In this document: positions 43,263 to 50,869 of the stretch, piece by piece
Layout: every line of letters begins with the position of its first letter
Position numbering within the stretch: position 1 is the first letter of the stretch
Source of the DNA: Bin87 sp965221295
GTDB taxonomy: Bacteria > Chloroflexota > Dehalococcoidia > Lucifugimonadales > UBA3495
DNA: 64,000 nt
Direction: 5' to 3'
Assembly: GCA_965221295.1 (NCBI GenBank)
Contig: OZ244879.1
Location: 682,001-746,000 of the forward strand
The notes under the pieces: model-generated
What the model was told of the DNA's origin: nothing
The model's database searches: none
Seen by the model: only the letters and a program-made list of their open reading frames with translations
Translations under genes and position numbers: made by a program

Positions 43263-44651
43263 ATGGTGTTCAAAATGAGTACTCACCAACACTCGCGCCA
43301 CCTTCATGCCCATGATGCTCACGGAGACGGAGATCACGAGAGCATACATGACCACGGCGGCCACGGCGGTCATTCCCACGGCCACGAAGACATGCTGGAG
43401 GTGGAAGACGCTTTCGCGCGAATAATCGCCAACTTCCAGCCGCTGGATCCGATAGAACTTCCGGTTCTAGAATGCCTCGGGATGGTTCTGGCTGAGGACA
43501 TCGCTTCGCCTCTGGACCTGCCTCCGCTGGCGAACTCGGCCATGGACGGATACGCCGTGCTGCATTCCGACATCGCCGGCGCTGACCATGCTCCCCCGAC
43601 CCTGGCGGTGATTTCCGCAGTGGCAGCCGGGCAGGTATCCCACGAAACCGTTGCCGCGGGCAAGGCCATTCGCATCATGACCGGCGCGCCGGTTCCCAAC
43701 GGCGCCGATACCGTGGTCCCGTTCGAGGAAACCGACGAACTTGACCGGCGAGGGCGGGGTGAACCGCTCAATGAGATCGTGATTCGCAAAACGCTGCCCC
43801 GCGGCAGCAACGTCCGCCCGGCCGGAGAGGACATTGCCGCCGGCGATTTGGCGCTGCCTGCCGGCACGGTGGTGCGAGCCGCCGAAGCCGGCGTCATGGC
43901 TTCCCTGGGGTTGGCTACAGCCTGCGTGACCCGCCGCCCGGTGGTGGCGGTGTTGTCCACCGGAGACGAACTCACGCCAGCCGGCGAATCGCTGAAACCT
44001 GGCAACATCTACGACAGCAACAGCAGCGGCGTCGCCGCCGCCGTGGTCGCGGCCGGCGGCGTTCCACGCATCATCGGGATCGCTCGGGATACGCTGGAAG
44101 ACCTGCACCGCTGCATCGACGCCGCGGCCGACGCCGACCTGCTGGTAACCTCCGCCGGAGTATCCAAGGGCGACTACGACATGGTGAAGGATGTGCTCGA
44201 ACAGAGGGGCCAGATGAACTTCTGGTCGGTGCGGATGCGTCCGGCCAAACCCCTGGCCTTTGGGTTGCTGCGCCGTGAGGGTGGCCGGCCGTTGCCTCTG
44301 CTGGGGTTGCCGGGAAATCCTGTCAGCGCGTTGCTGGCTTTTGAAATGTTCGGGCGGCCGGCCATACGGCGAATGCTGGGCAGAAAGAAACTGGGCCGCC
44401 CAACCGTTGAAGGCGTGCTCACCGGCCCGATTTTCAATAGCGACGGCCGCCGGGTTTACGCCAGGGTGGAGGTGGAGCGCCGCGATGGGACCTGGTTTGC
44501 CACGCCCACCGGTCCCCAGGGTTCCAACATCCTGACATCGCTTTCGCGCGCCAACGGCCTGGCCATCTGCCCGGCGGACCTGCCGCGCAAAGCGGCCGGG
44601 CAGGCCGTCAAAATCATCATGCTGGACTGGAACGAAGAGGTTGCCGAATGA
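43263..44651 (+). CDS. moeA: Molybdopterin molybdenumtransferase MoeA with His-rich N-terminus
   Basis: Inserts molybdate into adenylated molybdopterin; about 460 residues. Typical segments are NSAMDGYAV, RIMTGAPVPNGADTVVPFEET, VLSTGDELTPAGESLKPGNIYDSNS, SAGVSKGDYDMVKDVL and LGLPGNPVSALLAFEMF. Ahead of the normal start lie about 45 residues with 15 or so His plus Asp/Gly (HLHAHDAHGDGDH, HGGHGGHSHGH), a likely metal-binding leader. ATG 43263 or 43275 begins the protein; neither has a ribosome site and TACAAT ends directly before the first. The stop overlaps the next gene (ATGA). Confidence 0.93.
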   Translation: MVFKMSTHQHSRHLHAHDAHGDGDHESIHDHGGHGGHSHGHEDMLEVEDAFARIIANFQPLDPIELPVLECLGMVLAEDIASPLDLPPLANSAMDGYAVLHSDIAGADHAPPTLAVISAVAAGQVSHETVAAGKAIRIMTGAPVPNGADTVVPFEETDELDRRGRGEPLNEIVIRKTLPRGSNVRPAGEDIAAGDLALPAGTVVRAAEAGVMASLGLATACVTRRPVVAVLSTGDELTPAGESLKPGNIYDSNSSGVAAAVVAAGGVPRIIGIARDTLEDLHRCIDAAADADLLVTSAGVSKGDYDMVKDVLEQRGQMNFWSVRMRPAKPLAFGLLRREGGRPLPLLGLPGNPVSALLAFEMFGRPAIRRMLGRKKLGRPTVEGVLTGPIFNSDGRRVYARVEVERRDGTWFATPTGPQGSNILTSLSRANGLAICPADLPRKAAGQAVKIIMLDWNEEVAE

Positions 44652-45265
44652 GCACAATTTCCGTCAATCCCCGTTTGGAAGGACTGGAATATCGCTTCAG
44701 CGTGGAACGCTTGGTCGAGCTGAACCGATCGCCCGTGTCGCTGCTGCTGGCTCGGCTCAATCGAACGTGCCCCTCCTACGGGAAGGGCGCGGCGGAGGTT
44801 GACGACCCAGCCCGCCTGATCGAGGAAATTCGCGCCAATTGCGCCGACGACGCTGATTACATCCTGCAAGCCATGCCCCTCCAGGAGATCGTATTTCGCA
44901 CCCTACTGCTGGCCGAAGACCACACCCTGACGCTGCAGGAGTTGCATCACGAGTTGACCGAGCGCTGGTCCTCTCCGATCCGACCCATCACGGTAACCGT
45001 CGCCGGCCTGGCCCGAATACTGGACAACGACGTGTTCTACGGCTTTGAACTCCTGACGCCGCCGGAACCGGAAGTCGTGGAGCCCGATCTGCCCATGCTG
45101 ACGCCCGCCGAGGACGTTGAAGGCAGTTTGATGCTCGAAATCATGGCCGCCATCCAGGAAGACGACGAGGATGACTACCCATTGGACGACGAGGACGAAG
45201 ACGAGGAAGACGACCCATACGAAGAGGATGACCAGGACGAGGACGAGGGGGCGGACGACGATTAG
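44648..45265 (+). CDS. Hypothetical protein with acidic tail, coupled to moeA
   Basis: An unidentified 205-residue soluble protein. Residues 1-150 contain a helical region (QAMPLQEIVFRTLLLAEDHTLTLQELHHELTERW), reminiscent of a winged-helix or DNA-binding-like arrangement (the EHTLTLQELHHEL pattern). The last 40 residues are almost only Asp and Glu. The ATG overlaps the moeA stop. The 15-bp repeat that starts at the final codons (45260) continues beyond the stop. A role near MoeA is implied only by position. Confidence 0.7.
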   Translation: MSTISVNPRLEGLEYRFSVERLVELNRSPVSLLLARLNRTCPSYGKGAAEVDDPARLIEEIRANCADDADYILQAMPLQEIVFRTLLLAEDHTLTLQELHHELTERWSSPIRPITVTVAGLARILDNDVFYGFELLTPPEPEVVEPDLPMLTPAEDVEGSLMLEIMAAIQEDDEDDYPLDDEDEDEEDDPYEEDDQDEDEGADDD

Positions 45266-45304
45266 CCGGATAATGATTGGCCGGATGATGATTAGCCAGG
45301 CAAC
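45260..45304 (+). repeat. Three-copy 15-bp repeat across the stop codon
   Basis: GATTAGCCGGATAAT, GATTGGCCGGATGAT and GATTAGCCAGGCAAC follow one another at 45260-45274, 45275-45289 and 45290-45304. The first unit contains the TAG stop of the acidic-tail gene. Confidence 0.75.
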
Positions 45305-45362
45305 GTTGCGGCTATGGCCAAAAGGGCGAATACCTAATATCGCGCAGGTTGGTGGGTAATCG

Positions 45363-45391
45363 TTGACTGAGTATTGAGCCACCGCTAAAAT
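45363..45391 (+). promoter_or_regulatory. Sigma70-type promoter for infC-rpmI-rplT
   Basis: TTGACT (45363-45368), a 17-base spacer, TAAAAT (45386-45391). Start near 45398 would give a leader of about 65 bases, holding GC-rich sequence able to fold (GCCCCGGTTCGCCGGGC, 45412-45428) ahead of the infC ribosome site. The hairpin could be part of autogenous control known for this operon; that is inference. Confidence 0.78.
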
Positions 45392-45464
45392 AGGCTCATC
45401 AAACGAGGGTTGCCCCGGTTCGCCGGGCAGCGGCCCGAAACGACCTACACAGGGAGGTGGCGCC

Positions 45465-46028
45465 ATAGCCAGGCAGTACAGGGTCAACGAACAGATACGC
45501 GTACCACAGGTGAGAGTGATTGGAGAAGACGGCGAGCAGCTTGGGGTGATGACAGTGTCCGACGCGCTCTCCCGGGCGCGTATGCAGGAACTTGACTTGG
45601 TGGAGGTGGCGCCAAACGCTGACCCTCCCGTTGCCCGCCTCCTCGATTACGGCAAGCTACGGTACCTTTCTTCCAAGAAGGAACGCGAGACCCGAAAATC
45701 CCAGAAGAGCAACGAACTGAAGGAAGTGCGTTTCCGACCCAACATCGGAACCCACGACTTCGACGCCAAGATGCGCAAGGTAAAACAATTCATCGGCAAC
45801 GGAGACAAGGTCAAGCTGACGGTGCGGTTCCGAGGCCGCGAAGCGGTTCATCAGGAAAACGGCCTCTCCTTGTTGAAGAAAGTGGCCGAAGAGATGAAAG
45901 ACGACATTCGCCTGGAACAGCAACCGTCTATGGAGGGCCGGGCAATGTCCATGGTGCTCATCCCAAGCCCGGCCACGACCACCCGCCAGGAACGCAACGA
46001 AACCAGGGAACCCGCCACCGCGGAATAG
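45465..46028 (+). CDS. infC: Translation initiation factor IF-3 with ATA start codon
   Basis: IF-3 binds the 30S subunit and checks start codon and initiator tRNA. The conserved N-terminus (M)ARQYRVNEQIRVPQVRV is read in frame only from ATA 45465. A GGAGG (45453-45457) lies at normal distance, and no ATG/GTG/TTG occurs in the conserved leader. GTG 45510 would remove the conserved RVNEQIR helix. A rare start codon is the known basis of infC autoregulation in other bacteria (AUU in E. coli). The N domain, Lys-rich linker (SSKKERETRKSQKSNELKEV) and C domain (LTVRFRGREAVHQENG) are complete; total 187 residues. Confidence 0.93.
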   Translation: MARQYRVNEQIRVPQVRVIGEDGEQLGVMTVSDALSRARMQELDLVEVAPNADPPVARLLDYGKLRYLSSKKERETRKSQKSNELKEVRFRPNIGTHDFDAKMRKVKQFIGNGDKVKLTVRFRGREAVHQENGLSLLKKVAEEMKDDIRLEQQPSMEGRAMSMVLIPSPATTTRQERNETREPATAE

Positions 46029-46034
46029 AAGAAC

Positions 46035-46235
46035 ATGCCCAAACTCAAAACGCATAAAGGCGCCAAAGCGCGCATTCACGTAACCGGATCAGGCAAGCTC
46101 ATGCGCCGCAAGCGCATGAGTAGCCATCTGCGGCGCAAGAAGCCAAAGAAGGTTACCCGCAAATACGCCCAGAAGATGCCTTTCGACCAGGCGGACGTCA
46201 AGCGCCTGAGCCGTTTGGTGCCCTACGACGTCTAA
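46035..46235 (+). CDS. rpmI: 50S ribosomal protein L35
   Basis: Small basic ribosomal protein, 66 residues: MPKLKTHKGAKARIHVTGSGKLMRRK continuing with HLRRKKPKKVTRK. It matches L35 throughout and follows infC by six bases in the normal operon order. Confidence 0.97.
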   Translation: MPKLKTHKGAKARIHVTGSGKLMRRKRMSSHLRRKKPKKVTRKYAQKMPFDQADVKRLSRLVPYDV

Positions 46236-46255
46236 ACACCGGAGATCGCTACACC

Positions 46256-46615
46256 GTGCCAAGAGTCAAGAGGGGCGTGACCAAGCACGCCCGCCACAAG
46301 AAGGTAATGAAAGCCGCCAAGGGATACCGGGCGTCTTCAAGTCGAAACTACAAGTGGGCCAAAGAAGCGGTGATGCACGCGTGGAGCCACGCGTATCGCC
46401 ACCGCCGCCAACGCAAGGGCGACTTCCGCCGGCTGTGGATCATCCGCATTGGCGCCGCCTGCCGGCAGCATGGCATGACCTACAGCCAGTTCATGCACGG
46501 CCTGAACGTAGCCGGCATCGAAATCGACCGCAAGATGCTGGCAGACCTGGCAGTCCGCGACCCGGATGCCTTCCAGCGCCTGGTGGAGGTGGCCGCCGGA
46601 GCTGCCGCTACCTAA
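46256..46615 (+). CDS. rplT: 50S ribosomal protein L20
   Basis: 119-residue L20, with GTG start: MPRVKRGVTKHARHKKVMKAAKGYRASSSRNYK (in parts), then AYRHRRQRKGDFRRLWIIRI and YSQFMHGL. L20 helps start 50S assembly and, in other bacteria, represses infC-rpmI-rplT by binding the leader. A terminator follows 30 bases after the stop. Confidence 0.97.
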   Translation: MPRVKRGVTKHARHKKVMKAAKGYRASSSRNYKWAKEAVMHAWSHAYRHRRQRKGDFRRLWIIRIGAACRQHGMTYSQFMHGLNVAGIEIDRKMLADLAVRDPDAFQRLVEVAAGAAAT

Positions 46616-46645
46616 CCGCCAGCTGCTACCGCAAGTCGTAGAACC

Positions 46646-46676
46646 GGGGGCGCATGACAATGCGCCCCCTTCCTTC
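46646..46676 (+). terminator. Rho-independent terminator of the infC operon
   Basis: GGGGGCGCAT and ATGCGCCCCC form a perfect 10-bp stem around a GACA loop, followed by TTCCTTC. Confidence 0.85.
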
Positions 46677-47144
46677 ACTATCAATTTGCCGTCCCGATTT
46701 GAAGTCGTCAATACTCTGGAATGACTCCATTTGCCAAGTTGGTAGATAACGTCCCAAAACACGTCCCTAGCGTCCATCATTCCGGGGAACGATAGCAACG
46801 TTCCAAACCTGGCGTGAGCGATTGGCTGCCGGGCTGCTGGGGCGCATGATCGTTGGTTGCGATCAACAGGCTCGCGGCGCCGCGCTCGCAATGACGGCGA
46901 CAATCTCCCTTCGCGGTGGCAGCGAGGGAAACACTCTTCGGGATTGCAGATCGGGGAAGCTGGCGACGGCGGGCGCGGGCGTCTCTCGGCGCGTGGGCGG
47001 CTGGCCGTCGCGGCCGGGGATGATTCAATCGCGCAGCGCAACCGGCAAACTGGGTACGCTCCGGCGTCGGGAGCGCGCTCCGCCCATCCGCCGTTTGTGG
47101 CATAATACGCCAACCCATTACACCCCAACGGAGGTACGCACCGC
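46677..47144. other. Intergenic stretch with half an inverted-repeat element (cluster C)
   Basis: About 470 bases before the second thiolase. Around 46855-46895 there is one degenerate right arm (GCGCCGCGCTCGCAATGACG). The rest shows no gene. GGAGG just before 47145 is the thiolase ribosome site. Confidence 0.5.
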
Positions 47145-48326
47145 ATGGTTGACCTCAGGCGCGCCGCCGCCATCGTGGGCATCCACGAGCACGTCACCCG
47201 CTACTCGCCCGACAAAAGCGAACTCCAAATCCAGGGCGAAAGCGTCATCAAGGCTCTGGCTGACGCTGGACTCACCAAGAACGATGTGGACGGTCTGTTC
47301 ACCGCGTCCAGCAGCGTCCGCAACAGCGGCATGAACCTGGCCGACTACCTCAACATATACCCCAGCTACGTGGACAACACCACCGTCGGCGGCGGCTCTT
47401 TCGAGTTTCACCTCTCCCACGCGCTGACCGCCATCGCCGCTGGCCGCATCAACGTAGCAGTCATCACCTACAGCAGCTTGGCCCGTTCCGGCGGCGTCTC
47501 GGTGGGCACCGGCGGCGTCGGACGCTTCGGCCACCCCGTCCTGGACCCGTCTCCCGACAGCTTCGAGGAGCTCTACGGCCTCACCACCGTGGGCCTCTAC
47601 GCCATGATCGCCCGGCGCCACATGCACTTGTACGGCACCACCGCTGACCAGCTGGCCGAGGTATCCGTGGCCATGCGACACCACGCCTCCATGAACCCCG
47701 AGGCGCTCTTCCGGGACCCCATCACCGTTGAGGATGTGGTGAACTCCCGCGTGATCTCCGACCCGCTGCACCTCATGGATTGCTGCATCATCACCGACGG
47801 CGGCGGCGCGGTGGTGGTCGCCTCCCCCGAGGTCGCCCGCAACTGCCGCCACACACCGGTGTGGGTACTGGGCGCCGGCGAGGCCATCGCCCATCAGGGA
47901 GCCGGCAAGCGCGACCTCATCTACATCGCCGCGCACCAGAGCGCGCCTCGCGCCTTTGAGATGGCCGGCGTAACCCATGACGACATCGACATGGCCATGG
48001 TGTATGACTCCTTCACCATCACCGTGGTGGAAACCCTGGAGGACCTGGGTTTCTGCAAGAAAGGCGAGGGCGGAGAGTTCGTCAGTGGGGGCCGCCTCAA
48101 GGTGGGCGGCGCGTTGCCCATCAACACCGACGGCGGCGGCCTGTCATCCAACCATCCGGGGATGCGCGGCATCTTCCTGCTGCTCGAGGCCACTCGCCAA
48201 CTCCGCCACCAGTTCGACGGCTCCGGCCGTCAGGTCCCCGACTGCAAGATCGCCCTGGCCCACGGCACCGGCGGCGCGCTGGGTTCCCGCCATTCCGGCG
48301 GCACCGTCATACTCGCGAGGGATTAG
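47145..48326 (+). CDS. Thiolase-fold protein without Cys nucleophile (Ltp2/aldolase-like)
   Basis: A 393-residue thiolase-like protein. The fold is clear (AAIVGIHEHVTRYSPDKS, SGMNLADYLNIYPSYVDN, VGGGSFEFHLSHAL, HGTGGALGSRHSGGTV). The position of the nucleophilic Cys reads NTTVGGGS, and the usual HDxF is YDSFT, while NHPGMRG keeps the His. Loss of Cys with Tyr in the third motif is typical of Ltp2-type retro-aldolases, which cleave beta-hydroxyacyl-CoA side chains with a DUF35 partner. Such a partner follows after two bases, so I favour an aldolase-like role. ATG 47145 has GGAGG ten bases upstream. Confidence 0.82.
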   Translation: MVDLRRAAAIVGIHEHVTRYSPDKSELQIQGESVIKALADAGLTKNDVDGLFTASSSVRNSGMNLADYLNIYPSYVDNTTVGGGSFEFHLSHALTAIAAGRINVAVITYSSLARSGGVSVGTGGVGRFGHPVLDPSPDSFEELYGLTTVGLYAMIARRHMHLYGTTADQLAEVSVAMRHHASMNPEALFRDPITVEDVVNSRVISDPLHLMDCCIITDGGGAVVVASPEVARNCRHTPVWVLGAGEAIAHQGAGKRDLIYIAAHQSAPRAFEMAGVTHDDIDMAMVYDSFTITVVETLEDLGFCKKGEGGEFVSGGRLKVGGALPINTDGGGLSSNHPGMRGIFLLLEATRQLRHQFDGSGRQVPDCKIALAHGTGGALGSRHSGGTVILARD

Positions 48327-48328
48327 AT

Positions 48329-48742
48329 ATGACCACCACCTGGAACAAACCCCTGCCGTCCATCGTGGGCGAGACCAAGCCCTTCTGGGATTCCTGCCGC
48401 CGTGGTCAGCTCGTCATCCAGCGCTGCGACGACTGCGGAGAGTACCAATGGTACCCGCGGGGCATCTGCGCCAATTGCTGGAGCGAAAACATCCGGTGGG
48501 TCCAATCCTCGGGCCGGGGAACCGTTTGGACGTACACCGTTACCCAGCAGAACCGCACCACGGGCTTCGCCGAAATGGTTCCCTACGTCCTGGCGCTGGT
48601 CGAACTGGAGGAGGGCGTGCGCATGTTCACCAACATCGTGGAATGCAACCCTAGGGACGTTCACATCGGCATGGCCGTGGAAGTGACCTTCCAGACCGCC
48701 ACGCCCCAAATCACGATTCCCTACTTCAAGCCAGCCTCCTGA
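48329..48742 (+). CDS. DUF35 zinc-ribbon/OB-fold protein
   Basis: A 137-residue DUF35 protein with an intact zinc ribbon: CDDCGEYQWYPRGICANC (CxxC-x12-CxxC). The OB fold VQSSGRGTVWTYTVTQQN...VPYVLALVELEEGVRMFTNI follows. Such proteins bind acyl-CoA and complete the active complex of thiolase-like aldolases (ChsH2-Ltp2). It starts two bases after the thiolase stop and is surely co-translated. Length is normal. Confidence 0.9.
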   Translation: MTTTWNKPLPSIVGETKPFWDSCRRGQLVIQRCDDCGEYQWYPRGICANCWSENIRWVQSSGRGTVWTYTVTQQNRTTGFAEMVPYVLALVELEEGVRMFTNIVECNPRDVHIGMAVEVTFQTATPQITIPYFKPAS

Positions 48743-48784
48743 CCATTCCCGACGGCCCCATCGATACGCGGGCTTCCCTCCTTG

Positions 48785-49353
48785 TCGTGACGAGACGCGG
48801 CAACCACGCAGCGCCGCCAGCGGCCGTTCGGCGCTGGGCGCAGTGGCCGTTGGGTGCGGTCAACGAGATTGCCGCGCTTCGCTCGCAATGACGTGGGGAA
48901 AAGGGCTCGCAAAGACAACAACTGTCATTGCGAGGACTGATAGCGACGCGGCAATCCCGATGCCTGGACGAACGACCGCCGGGGCGGGAGGGCAGAGCGC
49001 CGTTGGGTGCGGGCAACGAGATTGCCGCGCTTCGCTTGCAATGACGTGGGGATAAGGGTTCGCAAAGACAACAACTGTCATTGCGAGGAGCGATAGCGAC
49101 GCGGCAATCCCGATGCCTGGACGTACGACCGCCGGGGCGGGAGGGCAAAGCGCCGTTGGGTGCGGGCAACGAGATTGCCGCGCTTCGCTCGCAATGACGT
49201 GGGGATAAGGGCTCGCAAAGACAACAACTGTCATTGCGAGGAGCGATAGCGACGCGGCAATCCCGATGCCTGGACGGACGACCGCCGGGTCGGGAGGGCA
49301 GAGCGCCGTTGGGCGCGGTCAACGAGATTGCCGCGCTCCGCTCGCAATGGCAG
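48785..49353. repeat. Dispersed inverted-repeat cluster with 153-bp tandem period (cluster D)
   Basis: Three full copies begin at 48922, 49075 and 49228, exactly 153 bases apart, each opening CTGTCATTGCGAGGA and closing near CGCTTCGCTCGCAATGACG. A right-arm half copy lies to the left (about 48868-48892). Flanks inside the period (GCTCGCAAAGACAACAACTG) are repeated with it, so this is a true tandem duplication rather than independent insertion. Frames here give CHCERSAAIS-type products and are not genes. Confidence 0.9.
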
Positions 49354-49417
49354 TGTGAGGTGGCTGTTGCTGTTGGGGGTCGAGGCGGGCCGTTGCAGGT
49401 GGGGCGGGTCGTATCGA

Positions 49418-49810
49418 CTACTGCCATGCCCGCAGGCGGATCTCTTCGCTGGTGTCCATGTCCCTTTGCGCTTCTTCCGGCTGGTCGTTGAACAGGTACG
49501 ACAGCGAGCGGCGAGAATAATAGTTGTCGTCCACCGGATCCAGACGGATCGCCTCCGTCAGGTCGGCGATCGACTGCGGATAATCGCCAACCTCGTACCA
49601 TGAAATCCCTCGGTTGAACCAGGCGTCGGCGCAGGCGGCGTCCAGCTCGATGGCCATGGTGTAGTCGGCAATGGCCCGGTCGTACACTCCGTTGCGGCTG
49701 TACCGGTTGCCGCGCTCTACGTACTCCTCGGCCGTGGCAGGCTCCGGCGGTTGAGCGAATTGCGGTCGCGACGTGGTCATCGAAGGCCGAAACGATCTGA
49801 CATAATGCAA
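49418..49810 (-). CDS. TPR-repeat protein
   Basis: A 130-residue soluble protein with two to three tetratricopeptide units: AEEYVERGNRYSRNGVYDRAIADYTMAIELD, then ADAWFNRGISWYEVGDYPQSIADLTEAIRLD, then YYSRRSLSYLFNDQPEEAQRDM (each quoted for its helices only). TPRs mediate protein-protein contacts; no enzymatic part exists. Start ATG 49810 or 49780; no ribosome site seen for either. The 43-base gap to the SDR gene upstream may indicate co-transcription. Confidence 0.75.
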   Translation of the reverse strand: MHYVRSFRPSMTTSRPQFAQPPEPATAEEYVERGNRYSRNGVYDRAIADYTMAIELDAACADAWFNRGISWYEVGDYPQSIADLTEAIRLDPVDDNYYSRRSLSYLFNDQPEEAQRDMDTSEEIRLRAWQ

Positions 49811-49853
49811 CGCAAAAGCGGGAGCTTGATCACTTGGCTACATCGCCGATTGG

Positions 49854-50645
49854 CTACATCACCGAGCGAACCAGGCCGCCGTCCACCAACATCGTGGTTC
49901 CCGTGATGTAGCTGGAGCGGGACGACGCCAGGAAGGCCACCAGGTACGCCAGTTCGCGGGGTTCGCCGATGCGCTTCAGCGCGGTCTGTTCGGCCCGCTG
50001 CGCCAGAGCGTCCTCGATGGGGATGCCCTGCGTCCGCGCCCGATCCTCCACGTTCTCCATCATCCGTTCCGACATGATGCTGCCGGGGCATACGTTGTTG
50101 ATCAGGATATTCTCGTGGCCCACGTCATCGGCCAGGTTCTTCATAAAGCCGACCACGCCCATGCGGGTCGCCGCCGACAACGCCAGGTTGGGTATGGGCG
50201 TGTACACCGTGCTGGCCAGGATGTTGATGATGCGACCGCCGCCCTGCGCTCGCAGGTGGGGCAGGGCCTCTCTGGTCATGCGGGCGAAGAAGAAGAGAGA
50301 GCGATCCGCGGAAACCTGCCACAGTTCTTCCGTGGCGTCCTGGGCGTACGCTTGAGGCGGGCCGCCGGAGTTGTTCACCATGATGTCCAGCTGACCAAAA
50401 TGCGACACCGTGCTGGCCACCAGATCCGCGATGGTTTCTTCCCGGTCCAAGTCGCCGGCGAAGGTGTAGATTTCCGCGCCGGTCGCCGCTCGAATCTCGT
50501 CGGCGGCGCGTTCCAGGGCCGACGCAGTGCGGGCGCACATGGCCACCCGGGCCCCTTCCTGGGCCAGCGCCTCCGAGCACGCACGCCCGAGCCCCTTGCT
50601 GGCGCCTCCCACGATTGCGACTTTACCGTTCAGTTCCAGGTCCAT
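49854..50645 (-). CDS. SDR family oxidoreductase with atypical active site
   Basis: A 263-residue short-chain dehydrogenase/reductase. Cofactor-binding GGASKGLGRACSEALA (TGxxxGxG type), the Asp in FAGDLD, and NNSGG are present. At the active site the usual Y-x-x-x-K is absent: the segment after the Ser (ILASTVYTPIPNLALSAATR) has Leu and Arg-type residues where Tyr and Lys should lie. This pattern occurs in a FabG-like subgroup of unproven activity. The C-terminus VNNVCPGSI and YITGTTMLVDGGL are normal. Cofactor preference NADP or NAD cannot be fixed. Confidence 0.85.
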   Translation of the reverse strand: MDLELNGKVAIVGGASKGLGRACSEALAQEGARVAMCARTASALERAADEIRAATGAEIYTFAGDLDREETIADLVASTVSHFGQLDIMVNNSGGPPQAYAQDATEELWQVSADRSLFFFARMTREALPHLRAQGGGRIINILASTVYTPIPNLALSAATRMGVVGFMKNLADDVGHENILINNVCPGSIMSERMMENVEDRARTQGIPIEDALAQRAEQTALKRIGEPRELAYLVAFLASSRSSYITGTTMLVDGGLVRSVM

Positions 50646-50760
50646 TGCCCGCCTCCAAATGTGCTGACGCCGATTATATCAGCCATCGACCGGCGGCGGT
50701 TGCCAACGCTGCGTTTCGACCAATAACCGTTGCCCAGTTAGTTTTTGGCAACAGCCACGC

Positions 50761-50804
50761 CGGGATACGCTCGCTCACCCGCCGCGGTGAGCGAGCGTAT
50801 CCCG
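50761..50804. repeat. Perfect 19-bp hairpin
   Basis: CGGGATACGCTCGCTCACC (50761-50779) and its exact complement (50786-50804) flank a six-base loop, followed on the plus strand by TTTGT. It is the longest uninterrupted inverted repeat seen in the window outside the dispersed family. It lies upstream of the SDR start and left of repeat cluster E. Confidence 0.85.
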
Positions 50805-50869
50805 TTTGTCACCGTGAGTAACGGTATCCATTGATCGACAGACCCACCAGCGCCATTGCGTCGGCGAAC

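Noticed and set aside
45510..46028. infC starting at GTG 45510
   Set aside because: It would cut off the conserved RVNEQIRV start, and the GGAGG fits the ATA at 45465 instead.
48922..49353. Regular 153-bp array considered as CRISPR
   Set aside because: The unit is a 153-bp duplication with nearly identical content, not short repeats with unique spacers, and no cas gene is in the window.
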